64,000 nucleotides of DNA from Urechis unicinctus (Eukaryota; Annelida; Polychaeta; Xenopneusta; Urechidae): assembly GCA_034190875.2 (NCBI GenBank), contig CM067357.1:18664313-18728312 (forward strand), written 5' to 3'. The notes under the pieces are model-generated. The model did not search any database, was not told the DNA's origin, and saw only the letters and a program-made list of their open reading frames with translations. Made by a program: the position numbers and the translations under genes. The first letter of the stretch is position 1. Every line of letters starts with the position of its first letter. Of this stretch, positions 14,590 to 30,719 are shown in pieces.

Positions 14590-16790
14590 ATTGTGGCTTC
14601 ACCAGTTTTGTGGCTCCACCATATTGTGGCTTCACCAATACTTTGGCTTCAAAAATATTGCGGCTTCATCACTATTGTGGTTTCACCAATACTGTGGCTT
14701 CACAAATGTTGTGGTTTCACCAATACTGTGGCTTCACCAGTGTTGTGGTTTCACCAATACTGTGGCTTCACCAATACTGTGGCTACACCAATATTTTGGC
14801 TTCAACAAATGTTGTGACTTCTCCAGTGTTGTGGCTTCATCAATATTTTGGCTTCACCAATGTTGCGGCTTCAACAGTGTTGTGGCTTTACCATTTTTAT
14901 GGCTTCGCCAAAACTGTGGTATCAAGAATGAAGTGGCTTCACCAGTGTTGTGTTTTCACCAATGTTGTAGCTTCACCAATACTGTGGCTTCATCCATATT
15001 TTGGCTTCATCATTGTTGTGGCTTCACCGGTGTTGTGGCTTCACCAGTGTTCCGGCTTTACCAATATTTTGGCATCACCAAGATTGTGGCTTCACCAAGT
15101 GTGTGGCTTCACCAGTGTTGTGCTTTCACCAATGTTGTAGCTTCACTTTTACTGTGGCTTCATCAATATTGTGGCTTCATCAATATTTTGGCTTCTACAT
15201 TGTGGTGGTTTCACCAGTGTTGTGGCTTCACCAATACTATGGCTTCATTAATACTGTTGCTTCATCAATATTTTGGCTTCTACATTGTTGTAGTTCACCA
15301 GTGTTGTGGCTTCAAAATTGTTGCGGCTTCACCAGTGCTTTAGATTGAATTTAATTGTGGCTTCATCAATATTATGACTTCACCAATATTGTGGCTTCAC
15401 CAAGAATGTGGCTATACCAATACTGTGGCTTCACCAATGTTGTGGTTTCACCAATACTGTAGCTTTACCAATACTGTGGCTACACCAATGTTGTGGCTTC
15501 ATCAATAATTTGGCTTTACCAATTTTTGGGCTTCACCAATACTGTGGTATAACGATGAAGTGGCTTCACCAGTGTTGTGTTTTCACCTATGTTGTAGCTT
15601 CACCAATACTGTGGCATCATCAATATTGTGGCTTCAACATTGCAGTGGCTTCACCAGTGTTGTGGCTTCAACATTGTTGCCGCTTCACCAAAGTTGTGGA
15701 TTGAATTATATTGTGGCTTTTACCAATATTATGACTTCACCAACTGTATTTACCAATGGCTTCACCAATGCTGTAGCTTCACCAATGTTGTGGCTTCACC
15801 AATACTGTGGCTTCACCAATATTGTGGCTTGTAATATTGTGGCTTTGTATTCAAATACTGTGGCTTCAACAATATTTTGTAGTGTGCTTCACCAGTGTTG
15901 TGGCTTCAACATTGTTGCCGCTTCACCAAAGTTGTGGATTGAATTATATTGTGGCTTTATCAATATTATGACTTCACCAATATTGCGGCTTCACCAATAC
16001 TGTGGCTTCACCAACGTTGTGGTTTCACCAATACTGTGGCTTCTCCAATACTGTGGCTTCACCAATGTTGTGGCTTCACCAGTGTTGTGGCTTAATCAGT
16101 GTAATGGCTTCAGCAATAATTTGGCTTCACCAATGTTGTGGCTTCACCAGTGTTGTGGCTTCAACATTGTTGCCGCTTCACCAAAGTTGTGGATTGAATT
16201 ACATTGTGGCTTTATCAATATTATGACTTCACCAATATTCCGGCTTCACAATACTGTGGCTTCACCAATGTTGTGGCTTCACCAATACTGTGGTTTCACC
16301 AATATTGTGGCTTCATCAATATTGTGGCTTCACCAATACTGTGGCTTCACCAATGTTGTGGCTTCACCAGTGTTGTGGCTTCATCAGTGTAATGGCTTCC
16401 ACATTGTTGTGGCTTCACCAATGTTGCGGCTTCACCAGTGTTGTGGATTCAATGATATTGTGGCTTCATTAATATTGTGACTTCACCAATATTGTGGCTT
16501 CACAAACACTGTTGTGGCTTTACCATTATTGTGGCTTCGCCAATACTGTGGCTTCATCAAAACTGTGGCTTCACCAATGTTGTGGCTTAACCAATATTGT
16601 GGCTTCACCACTGTTGTGGCTTCATCAATATTTTGGCTTTACCAATGTTGTTGCTGCAACAGTGTTGTGACTTCACTAATTTTGTGGCTTCACCAGTGTT
16701 GTGGCTTCGTCAATGCTGTGGCTTCATCAATGTTGTGGCTTCATTAATGTTTTGGTTTCACCACTGTTTACAAATGTTTTGGCTTCTCTT
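14590..16790 (+). repeat. 17-bp minisatellite, about 130 units
   Basis: The array is built from a 17-base unit close to TGTGGCTTCACCAATAC, with common variants at the last bases (AATATT, AATGTT, AGTGTT) and TTCATC for TTCACC. Because 17 is not a multiple of three, three units make 51 bases and 17 codons. All three forward frames read the same cycle (W-L-H-Q-Y-C-G-F-T-N-T-V-A-S-P-I-L), only shifted. The unit has no stop on this strand, which gives overlapping frames of 222, 262 and 306 residues. The reverse strand contains TGA in the unit and stays closed. No flanking coding sequence, start context or splice signal supports translation, so I call it a satellite and not a gene. Confidence 0.95.
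15306..16250 (+). repeat. higher-order repeat within the minisatellite
   Basis: A marked block of about 100 bases (variant units with CAACATTGTTGCCGC, then AAAGTTGTGGATTGAATT, then ATTATGACTTCACC) occurs four times, starting near 15,306, 15,662, 15,901 and 16,156. The last three are nearly identical; the first is more diverged. Spacings of 356, 239 and 255 bases are close to 21, 14 and 15 units. This indicates expansion by multi-unit duplication and not only by single-unit slippage. Confidence 0.85.
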
Positions 16791-17095
16791 TATTATGTCC
16801 TGTTGAGATATATATTAATCACTGGGGCTTAAAAAGACATGTTATGTCAAATTGTCATAAAACCATCAGAACGACAAAAATGACCAAAACAATGAGTATT
16901 ATCTGTATTGGTTGTGTGCGAGTTTGGATCATCAGTCGGTTTAAGTAGAAGATTTTTATCAGAGGTTCTGTTTACCCAGGAAGACTGTTAAGTTCCACCT
17001 GGTCCTAATTGATGGTCCTGCAGTTATGTATGCACCTGTGTACAGTGTCACATTGATGTACACTTAATATGCTCTGTATTTATCTGCAATTTATA

Positions 17096-17360
17096 TCAAC
17101 TCTTCATCACCAGCCCAGCATGACGCAGACCTGGGATTCTCTTTATTACCAGCCCATCCTGACACTGACCTGGGGTTCTTATCACCAGCCCAGTATGTCA
17201 CTGATCTGGGGTACTTATCACCAACTCATCGTGACACTGACCTGGGGTTCTTATCACCATCCCAGTATGTCACTGACCTAGGGTTCTTATCAACAACTAA
17301 TCGTGACACTGACTTGGGTTTCTTATCACCAGCCAAGTATGTAACCAAACTAGGGTTCGC
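17096..17360 (+). repeat. 36-bp tandem repeat, about 7 units
   Basis: The unit is close to TTCTTATCACCAGCCCAGTA followed by TGTCACTGACCTGGGG, 36 bases in all. Two versions alternate, one with CAGCCCAGTATGTCACTGA and one with CAACTCATCGTGACACTGA, so the higher period is 72. Since 36 is a multiple of three, a frame at 17,069-17,281 reads a 12-residue repeat (SYHQPSMSLTWG-like) until a stop in the array. Nothing else supports it as an exon. Confidence 0.9.
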
Positions 17361-17416
17361 CTAACATGGCATCTTTTTTGTTTGAAGGGGTAAAGTTTCT
17401 TGAGGCCGGTTAACAT

Positions 17417-17467
17417 CTAAAATGGCCACCCGTCATCGGGACAGGTCAGGACAGGTGGCCATTTTAG
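17417..17467. repeat. perfect 14-bp hairpin
   Basis: CTAAAATGGCCACC at 17,417-17,430 is repeated exactly in reverse complement as GGTGGCCATTTTAG at 17,454-17,467, with a 23-base GC-rich loop. It lies just after the 36-bp array, inside the CpG-poor block, although its loop carries two CpGs. It may be the terminal or internal part of a short mobile repeat. Confidence 0.9.
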
Positions 17468-18590
17468 TAAATTTCCAGCCCTGTTGCTGATGACTGATCT
17501 GTAGACTTAATCTGAACATCTGATGAATGTTTTGTCACAGAATCAACATTAGCGAGTATTAGTTTTTACTTCCATGTGACATGTGTATTGATGATCAACC
17601 TAATGTTGTGTAATGTATTACATAGAATTCCTTTATTTCTTATGATATAAGACTGATAGACAGTTTGACAAGTTAATTTTATGTGTGTAACAGAATGTGC
17701 AACTATAGCTGGGGCACAGCAGGAGAATCATCTTTTGCTGAATCATATGGACAAGCTGTTGTATGGATTCTCTAATTGTGTCCTTATGGAAACCCACCAA
17801 GGCTGGACCTCTTGAAAGTCTATTACTGATAGTGCAACATAAGACACTGCTGTCCTCGTAGTTCCTGCTGATCATGTTAAAAGTTTTCTGTAGATATGCT
17901 TTGCTTGATAATGATATCCTGATCATTGATTTCTGTATATTGTTAACCCTTATGAGGTCAATACATTCAGGCTATTTAAGTCAATTTATTCAGCCAAATC
18001 AACTCTGAATGCTTATATTGTGGATACATTTTTTGTAGAATTTAAGTGACCCTAGATAGGCAAGTGAACAGCAATCAAAGTTTAATCATAAACAAAACAA
18101 AATCATCTTCTGCCTAGTCCTGACCTTAACAAATCCTTCAGAAAATTGCATGCAGATCCCTCTTTGTTTTTTTTTCCATTTTGTAACTACATGTTATTAT
18201 GTGGCAAACTGAATAAAGGTGATATGTTTAAAACTTAAAGATCGTTTAATCCATGTTTTAATCGTGTCCTGAGGGGATTTATATCATTCACTCTGAAAGA
18301 TGGGATTCAGTTAAATTCTCAAAATAAATCTAATGTAAGGCAAGACAATGATGCTCTGTCAAATGAACTGATGAAACATGTAATAAAGAATCCACAATGA
18401 ATCATTTGGAGGTCAGTTTAACACTCGATGAAGCAAATTGTGAATTGATGCATGAACATATGCAGTTGGACACATCATTATATGACAAGCACATACTTTG
18501 ATAAGTTGCCTAAACTTCTCTGCTGGCTTGAATGATTGCAGTTAAATATTTAACAATACGAAAATAAATCATTGAAACGTATATTATAAG

Positions 18591-19549
18591 AGCCAGGACT
18601 GGGTTCATAACGCTAAGTGATGCTGCCTTCACTGCTCCGTGTCAACTGTCATTCAGCGTTTAGCTAGCTGCTCAGAACTTCACCGAAGTCTGTCAACCTG
18701 ACCGATTTGGTCGACACCCAAATAGCTTCAGCCTTTCATTAACTATATATAACACTTTTTCTTTCATTTAATTGGAACTGATTTAAGATTATCACCTTGT
18801 TGTTTTTGTTGCACCAAATTTAAGCGGATTTTGCAACTTTGGCCATGTACAGCAAGACTGTCGCCATGTCGCATGGAGATAAATAGTGACAGCTGTTTGG
18901 ACTCTCCCGATTGAAGGGACGAGGGATGTTGTCCAACATTGTTGACAGACAGATTACAGTGTTCAGAGTGGTTAAATAACATTAAGCTGCCCAAAGCAAT
19001 CGATATGTATAATAGTTACAGAAATAAAATCAATGATGATAGTTTAATTATGCATGAGTCGGAATATAAATACGTTAAAATATATGACCCACGTGCATTT
19101 TTGACTAGGAATCTTCCGTGCTGCAATGTTGGAGACGACAATCTTCAGAATGTTAAGTATCACTAATTCTTGTTAAAACTCGCAGTACCTAAGTATAAAA
19201 TTGTATCCAAATTAATAACGGGTACGTTGAAGAACTGCATATTTTTTATGCATATTTTCTCCGCTCCCCGGGTACATCTGCCACTCGGCAAGGTTCGGAA
19301 CTTTTCGGAGCAAGACATTGCGTCAGCATTTCGAGGAATCGCCCCGGAAATTTAACTTCACTATTTTCTTCATGGCTCGTTGAATATTGTGAATGTACAG
19401 TTCAAATTATATATAAACAATGAAAAATCGAAAAAAGTTTATTTCGGATCCCGAAAGACCTAAAAACGCGCAATTCAGTTTGTGTAAGCTTGTTTGTAGG
19501 AATTTAATTTAAGTCGTTTATGGTTTCATGGACTTTGTAACCCAAGGTG
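18591..19549. other. unassigned DNA after the CpG-poor block
   Basis: CpG density returns to normal near 18,600. A frame at 19,170-19,355 (plus, 61 residues, ending FSEQDIASAFRGIAPEI) looks slightly protein-like but matches nothing I recognise, has no partner in the window, and lacks clear splice or start signals. No gene is called. Confidence 0.45.
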
Positions 19550-23254
<3,705 letters not shown>

Positions 23255-23660
23255 TAATGAGGTGAACATATGGCATCAGACTATTGGATAGTAAGACTGG
23301 TATTGGTGCAAGTCAGGAATTCCGCTATGCATTCCTATTTGTGTGCATGGAATGATAGTTAAGTTAGGATAACCATATTATGGTTTAGGGTTAAGGTTAT
23401 GGCAGGAGGTACAGTTTGCACCTTGTGGCGAATTAGACGGGTGGTTAATGGACACTGTCATACGCTAAGAGACCTCATGGTGATAGCAGTTATACTGATC
23501 GAGACGTCGGTAAATTAGATCAGCAAGTTGTCATAGGAACGACCATCAATATTTCAGGTACGTGTGTGATAGGGTTAGGATCAAGTTAGCTGTTGAGGTT
23601 TGGACTATTGCAAGCGCATTGACCGTTAATTGCATCTTGAGGCACTGTGCACTAGCCCAT
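23255..23660 (+). repeat. R8 repeat, copy 1
   Basis: This aligns in the same orientation with 48,178-48,455. Shared landmarks are AGGTGAACATATG at the start, GGGTTAAGGTTATGG, GGTACAGTTTGC, AGCAAGTTG followed by CCATG or TCATA, and GCGCATTG near the end. In both places R8 lies upstream of an R1 copy, at about 1.0 kb here and 2.2 kb there. Confidence 0.8.
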
Positions 23661-23934
23661 TTAACTCATTTGATTTAAAAAGCAAGCCACCAAAGAAGCT
23701 AATCATGAACGTCATGAATGATAACAATCGTACAATATGCCATAAGAAGCTGCATAAGGGCGACTAATTCGTTTCGCTTATGACTCATTATAATTTATTT
23801 CCTCAGAGATTGTACATATCGTGTTCATTAAAATGACCGTAAATCAGTATCTTCAAGCAATATTGCCAACTGTTTCTTGACAAGCAGCATTATGTGTAAG
23901 CGAAACCAACATTAACCCTATTTAGCAACCCTTA

Positions 23935-24600
23935 TAAGTATTAAGTCTGAATCGTCGGATAACAGTTGTGTAAATATCTATCGCATATGAAGTCAAGCCA
24001 ATCATATTGCTAAGCATTTTAACAATGTCGAAAGAGAACTGCATCTTGCACCTAAAGCATGCTAGCTGACTCCCGTCCCTCACCATACATGAAAAACCTA
24101 GCAACGTGTCATTCAATCTTATGATAATAAAAATTTAAAAATAGTTTAAACCATCGCAGGACGCATAGTATAGCGTCATAAAGCGTGTTGTCATACATCA
24201 GGAAATCCAGCGATACCCTCTTATGTGACAATCGTTACATGATGATTTGGAAGAGGACGCCATTATCCTTCTGCCACTGCCCAGACCGCTTCACCGCATC
24301 AACTTGACAGCGTGCATTGCTGAATTATTGATCTATTGCCAGTTATTGCTGGACAAACTTTTAGGATCATCCGCTTGTGTCGCTGATAACGCTTTTGTTT
24401 TTGAACGTGTGTATATTTCGGGGCACTTTTCGGCAGTTTGAGGTATATTGATGTGGGACGTTCTAGTAGGTTGTTTCATCGTTAGGATTGTAACGTCACT
24501 GCTGTAAGCACTCACAGTTTATACAGTATTTATCTTCAATTGTCTGAACAACGCATTATATGACCCATATGTCATGAGTGGTACAGCTGCACAATGTTAA
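23935..24600 (+). repeat. R10 repeat, copy 1
   Basis: This aligns in the same orientation with 36,716-37,265. Shared landmarks are TCGTCGGATAACRGTTG, TATCTATCGCATAT, CATATTGCTAAGCA, and the near-identical block TTGACAGCGTGCATTGCTGA at 24,304 and 36,908. The frame at 24,247-24,441 crosses the best block, but the partner has no equivalent open frame. R10 directly precedes the R1 copy at 24,660. Confidence 0.8.
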
Positions 24601-24659
24601 ACTTTTTGGTAGGGGTTTTATGTTGAAAATGCGGTGAAGCGGGTTTACGATTTACGATT

Positions 24660-26190
24660 TACGTTGTCTGTGATGCTAGTTTGTGTCAGTCTCTCTTTGA
24701 TGGGCGTACCACATTTGTTATGGAGATACATTTTGAGAAGCGCATTCAAGGCATTAACGATTTACATCGACTCTTTTGGTGGTGAGTAAGCTGGCAAGTA
24801 AAACATAGTGTCAACCTACTCGAACGCGGAACTCTCTTAGCAAATCATATCTTAGAATTTATCCCACGATCTAAATCATTCACCTGTCTTGTTATTGTTA
24901 AATATTGGCTTTCTATCAACGGTGCATAGTCGCTAACCGGCTCTAAATTCTTGGTTCAACAATTTCATACGCTTGCTGTATGCTACGGATACGATTTCAA
25001 AAGCCAACCTCGTGATTTGTATGAAACACCTCGGTCATTGTTGGATCATGGTTTGCTAGGGCATGGCAAGCAATGAATAAATCGGGACGGAATGGTCCAT
25101 GTGACAGTCAAAAAGCTCCCTTATTTCAAACGATGGGATGTTTTGTCAGTTTTTGGTTCAGACATGCACAGGTTCTGAAATAAACACAGAGAAATAGTAT
25201 GGGCATGAATGACTAACGAGGCCCATATTCGCGTTTTCTTACGCGTAACAGTCAGGGAGAGGAGAAATTTCTACCTTTCGCAATTTGTTTAACACAACTG
25301 CATGCCAAAACTTATAAGTGGTTCTTAGTCTTGCGTTGAAACGTCTTGAATGATTGCAGGTGCAGTTACACTTTGTAAACTGTGGCTGCAAATATATTGT
25401 TCCTTTCCGGCTGGGGAGTTATGAAAGCCGGGTTGCATTTTAAATGTCGCCCTATTGGTTTCAAACATTAACGAAATTATAACATGCGTATCAACAGCAG
25501 CATGTGTTTGAAGCAGGTATCTGACGCCAATACAGCATATCTATCCTTGCATGTATTGCGTTATGATTGGACGTTCGAAGGGTACGACAATGATAACTGA
25601 AGCTACACGTTAAACAAAAGTTGCTCAATGTATAAGCTACGCTTACGGTTATATCACAAACCGATGCCAGGGACAATTATAGCGAAAGACTCAAGAAATG
25701 TTACACTGTACATAACGTGTATCTCTAGTTTCTTCCACATATTACTCAATTGAATGCATGAAATATTACTGCTTCACACAGTACATAATTGAACAAAGAC
25801 GTAAGCATCGAAAGACGAGTAAGCCGGCATTTACACATCCTCTTTATATAACTGTGGCAGCCGACGTGACACATAGATAAGCCAGTTGAAACAAATTAAT
25901 TTGATAAACATCAAGGAATATAATCTAAATGATTTTCATTGATCAATATGCATACCGTGGGTAAACTGCACATCATTAAACCTCCAATTGGATTGCCTGG
26001 TATGTAATTACATCCTCTCTCGCTTAAAGGATTAATTAAATACTATGGCAACCGACCATTGGATTTTGTTCTTGCTGCTAACAATTATTGAACTCCGGCT
26101 ACAATGTATGTGAATAACGCGGTGAGCGCATTGTATATTTCATTTATTTTCGTTAGATATTAATTCAGTATATAAGTATAGTGCACATCA
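24660..26190 (+). repeat. R1 repeat, copy E (partial)
   Basis: This aligns with 54,090-55,250 and with the reverse complement of roughly 3,650-4,990. Landmarks are GATGGGCGTACCACATTTG (copy D has GATGGGCGTACCGAATTTG), ACGATTTCAAAA at about 24,990, ATGGCAAGCAATGA at about 25,063, CAATATGCATACCGT at about 25,946, and ACAATGTATGTGAATAACGCG at about 26,101. The end of the first block has a splice-donor-like GGTGGTGAGTA near 24,779. An R4 copy, a TA array and an R2 copy follow. Confidence 0.8.
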
Positions 26191-26359
26191 ACCTTGTGTT
26201 TATATGCGGTCAGCTATTTGTTTCGGATAATCTTTGCCACACCGTCACTGCGTAGGCATACCCATTATCTGAAATATTCTTTTTAAGACACATTTCTTAG
26301 TATTATTTTAGTAATTCAACAATCCAATGTCTTATACGTCTACCGGGACAAATTTTGTC

Positions 26360-26660
26360 ATTTGACATTTTTGGATGCAGTAAAGGTATCGGCCTAGTGA
26401 AAAATTTCTATCTAGGGTTATTGAGTGCATTTCGTACTAGTGACGGGCTTGTGGCTCGCATAAATGAATCACGCAAGCAATGTGCTCAGCTGTTCATTAA
26501 GACGCGATATTCTCACACGCACTTGTGGGTTTTTTGAAGGCACTACTTTACCATTCCGGTTTTATTTAGGTGCGATTGCAGGGGCACACATATTGCAATC
26601 TGTAGGTATGCAATTCTGTTTTCCCCGATGCGGATATATTATTTGTACTCTGCAAAAAAC
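26360..26660 (+). repeat. R4 repeat, copy 1
   Basis: This aligns in the same orientation with 30,181-30,420. The clearest match is GTGACGGGCTTGTGGCTCG, then ATAAATGAAT, then CGCGATATTCTCACACG and TACCATT. Its left edge (GAAAAATTTCTAT) resembles an internal part of R1 near 55,682, so R4 may be a section of the same element. Confidence 0.8.
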
Positions 26661-26816
26661 AAAACAGAGATGAATCAATAAATGAAGGTTAATGGGTACT
26701 TTGAGGATGGAACCATCTTTCACCGAGATATGTATATTGTGACATGAAACCAGGGTCGTTCTGCCACCACAATATTAAGTAAAGTTGTTTCATCAATCTA
26801 CCAAGAGTCTGTGATG

Positions 26817-27720
<904 letters not shown>

Positions 27721-27768
<48 letters not shown>

Positions 27769-27818
27769 TATAGATATATATATATATATATATATATAGA
27801 GATATATATATATATATA

Positions 27819-27859
<41 letters not shown>

Positions 27860-27868
27860 ATATATCTA

Positions 27869-27928
<60 letters not shown>
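27721..27928. repeat. (TA)n microsatellite, right of R2
   Basis: About 210 bases of TA with GATATAGATA, AGAG and CTATCTA interruptions, starting directly at the R2 end. Confidence 0.97.
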
Positions 27929-27932
<4 letters not shown>

Positions 27933-29370
27933 CATTTATATATGAAGGGGCACAGACACTCTGCAACTTGGAACAAAAGAAAGTGCAGCACATCCATTGA
28001 CTGTAGCAATGACGCTAGTATTAGTTCAACCAGACTTTGAATCAGATGCAGGGCCTAAGGGGGTTGGCAATGTGTACTGGAACGGCTTAAGAGCATCGGG
28101 TCACCGTGGCAGCGTAACACATATACTGAGATTTAACACAACATGTTTTGTTAAAAGGCAATAATGCATGATTTATGTGGTTGTTACTTCGTTCGGGAAA
28201 CAACTACAAGCAACCCCGATTGTTGTCGTTGTGAGCCTCTGTGCTACAACCGCATTTGCTGCACTTTACCTAGCAAGAACAAATATAATAATAGGGTGTG
28301 CCGAAAATATTCGATTCTCTACTGTAGATCAGAGATTGTCAGAAGAAAATTACATTTTAGGGAGTGACCCCAATTATGTGATTTGAAGAGAAATGCATGC
28401 GCTTAAGCTTATAGCGTAACCATATGATTAGTAGGAACAATTCAAATTTTATGTCCTGCTCTGAATGTCCTATTTTCGATAGTCATGAAGGTTTCGCTGG
28501 TTTCGCCTGCCACGTAATCTCTATAAGTCATCGGTTGATATGACCTTATGGTAATGCTAGAGCCTCGAGTCAATGGCGTGGTTGGCACAAAATACCAAGC
28601 AGTAACAATACAGGAAGGAAGTAGACCGCAAGAGACATTGGCTTTGCACAAAGAGGGTATTTTATGGATAAAATTACTAGTTATTGTCAGGCAGCGACTA
28701 AATTAGACACTATGCGACTATTAAATGTGATCTGCGGTGGTAAAATAATTGAGTTCATGTAATAGTCCTTAACAGTATTCAAATGGTCGACCACTGCTTG
28801 GTGGAGCGATTGCGTGCGCAAATAAAATAAAATATAACCATAATGTACTTTTCTCCGCAATTTTCTATAGAATGTTAGACAAAAGTACAATGGAATTGAA
28901 ATGCAACGTAAAAATATAAGAATTCACCCACGGATATGCAGGAGTAGCTGAATATATGCTGCAATTATTTGAAACATATAAAATTATATTTTCTCTATGC
29001 TATCAAGTAGTAAAACCCTGTTTGCAATATATTGTAATGACTTTCTGCGTCAAATCGTCAGTTATAATACCACCGATCAATGCTCTGTTTGCTCGCAATG
29101 CGTGGTGCATTTGCATTTGAATATAAAAGATTTTACAGATGACTTTGCACAGAAATGTGATGAGCCGTCCGTTATGCACTCGTAGAAGGAGATTTGATAT
29201 TTTTACATTTTCTTGAATAAGAAAACGGTGTTACATAAGAAATCTCATTCATAATTCATGATGATAAGCTTTATGAACTCTATTGCAAGCATTTCAATCG
29301 AATTTTAATTAATTGGGAGATATTTCTTAAATTTAATTTTATGCTGTCTCTCATTTAGAGTTAGACAGAT
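27929..29370. other. unassigned DNA with one R11 fragment
   Basis: Apart from the R11 block at 28,470-28,560 nothing is recognised. The frame at 28,168-28,386 (plus, 72 residues) has a hydrophobic stretch (residues 16-37) but no start context, domain or partner that supports a gene. Confidence 0.45.
28470..28560 (-). repeat. R11 fragment, copy 1 (inverted)
   Basis: The reverse complement aligns to 43,471-43,555. Both copies are open in the matching frame and read SYQPMTYRDYVAGETS here and SYQPRTYTDYMADKSS there. The open stretch is too short to decide between a relic coding exon and ordinary repeat DNA. Confidence 0.6.
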
Positions 29371-29377
29371 GTGGCAT

Positions 29378-29600
29378 GATATACCGGTGGATACTCGATA
29401 GGAGCAATCACGTCACCCATATATCTTGCGGAATCTAACAAGAAACTGCCAAAAATAATGTACCCCACAGCAACCCGGAAACACTTCGAATTTGACATAT
29501 GTGGTTTTGTTTGCTGTTAGGTACCCTATAGAAGGCGATCACGACGACCATATATTTCTTGCAAGATTAAACAAGACATTGACAATTTGCTGATAATGCA
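29378..29600 (+). repeat. diverged tandem duplication, period about 131
   Basis: A block with CGATAGGAGCAATCACG and CCATATATCTTGC near 29,396-29,430 recurs as CTATAGAAGGCGATCACG and CCATATATTTCTTGC near 29,526-29,563. Both are followed by an AACAAGA-type string. Two units are visible. The rest of 29,371-29,796 shows nothing else. Confidence 0.6.
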
Positions 29601-29793
29601 TTTGTGTGTGCAAGGGCATTGTTGTGTGTTTGTGCATTTATGCGACCTGTTCTAACACAGCAAAAGAGGATTATTTCTGCATAGCAGCAGGATCTGTATT
29701 CAAGTTATCCATCGGATAAAACTATACATTCAAAGACGGAATGTTCTGTTATTTTTTTTTAGCTCAGACAGGTGCAGGTTATGAAATATTCAC

Positions 29794-30180
<387 letters not shown>

Positions 30181-30182
<2 letters not shown>

Positions 30183-30420
30183 AGCACGTACCGTCCTGGT
30201 GACGGGCTTGTGGCTCGTATAAATGAATAACGCATGGACCGTGTTCAAGCCGCGATATTCTCACACGTATTGATGTTGGTTTTTTTTTTTTGCAGGATTA
30301 CATTACCATTTGGGTTTTTCAAGAGGAAATTGCAGTGGCAAACATTTTGCATTTTTCAGGTATGTTATGCTTTTTCCCTCGAATTTTATATGTTAACAAA
30401 AATAACAACGATTAATCGAT
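30181..30420 (+). repeat. R4 repeat, copy 2
   Basis: Partner of 26,421-26,660; the shared GTGACGGGCTTGTGGCTCG lies at about 30,200. A poly-T run and GCAGGATTAC follow at 30,280-30,302. Confidence 0.8.
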
Positions 30421-30719
30421 CTATGGCAGTTTAAAGTATTTCTGAATATGGAAACATTACTCCACCAGATGTGTTTACCGTTACTTTAAACCGGAATTTT
30501 CTTTCACCACGGTATCAAGATTGGCTTGGTCGTCAGTCCACCCAACCGTCATTGCTGATAGAAAACAACCCACCGATGTCATTGTGTTGTCTGATTCTTT
30601 GTTTTGATATTTGACTGTCTTATTTTTTCGTATGACACTTGCGTGAGTCGCACGCGCACTAATGAATGACGAACGTCTTAGCTAAGTGCGGCATTAGTAA
30701 ATAGACATTTAATCTTAGG

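Larger units (their letters stand above)
12590..18590. other. CpG-poor block without R-family repeats
   Basis: In the 1,560 bases from 12,601 to 14,160 I count 7 CpG dinucleotides, where about 50 would be expected from base composition. In bases 1-240 of the window I count about 9, close to expectation. The sparse pattern continues to roughly 18,590 and contains none of the R1-R11 copies. In many invertebrates CpG depletion marks DNA methylated in the germline, typically transcribed gene bodies, so this could be intron of an unseen gene. That is inference. No exon is recognised, and the short frames here (for example 17,633-17,926, minus) match nothing I know. Confidence 0.65.

Noticed and set aside
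14590..16790. CRISPR-like repeat array
   Set aside because: Units are contiguous with no unique spacers, and the sequence context is eukaryotic.
14472..16806. Overlapping plus-strand frames of up to 306 residues
   Set aside because: They are the three equivalent frames of the 17-bp minisatellite. No start context, splice signal or flanking domain supports a protein.
19170..19355. Frame ending FSEQDIASAFRGIAPEI that looks protein-like
   Set aside because: No family is recognised and no exon borders are visible; noted in the entry for the region but not called as a gene.
28168..28386. 72-residue frame with a hydrophobic stretch that could be a membrane protein
   Set aside because: It is short, has no domain, no partner copy and no promoter or splice context; AT-rich chance frames often look hydrophobic.
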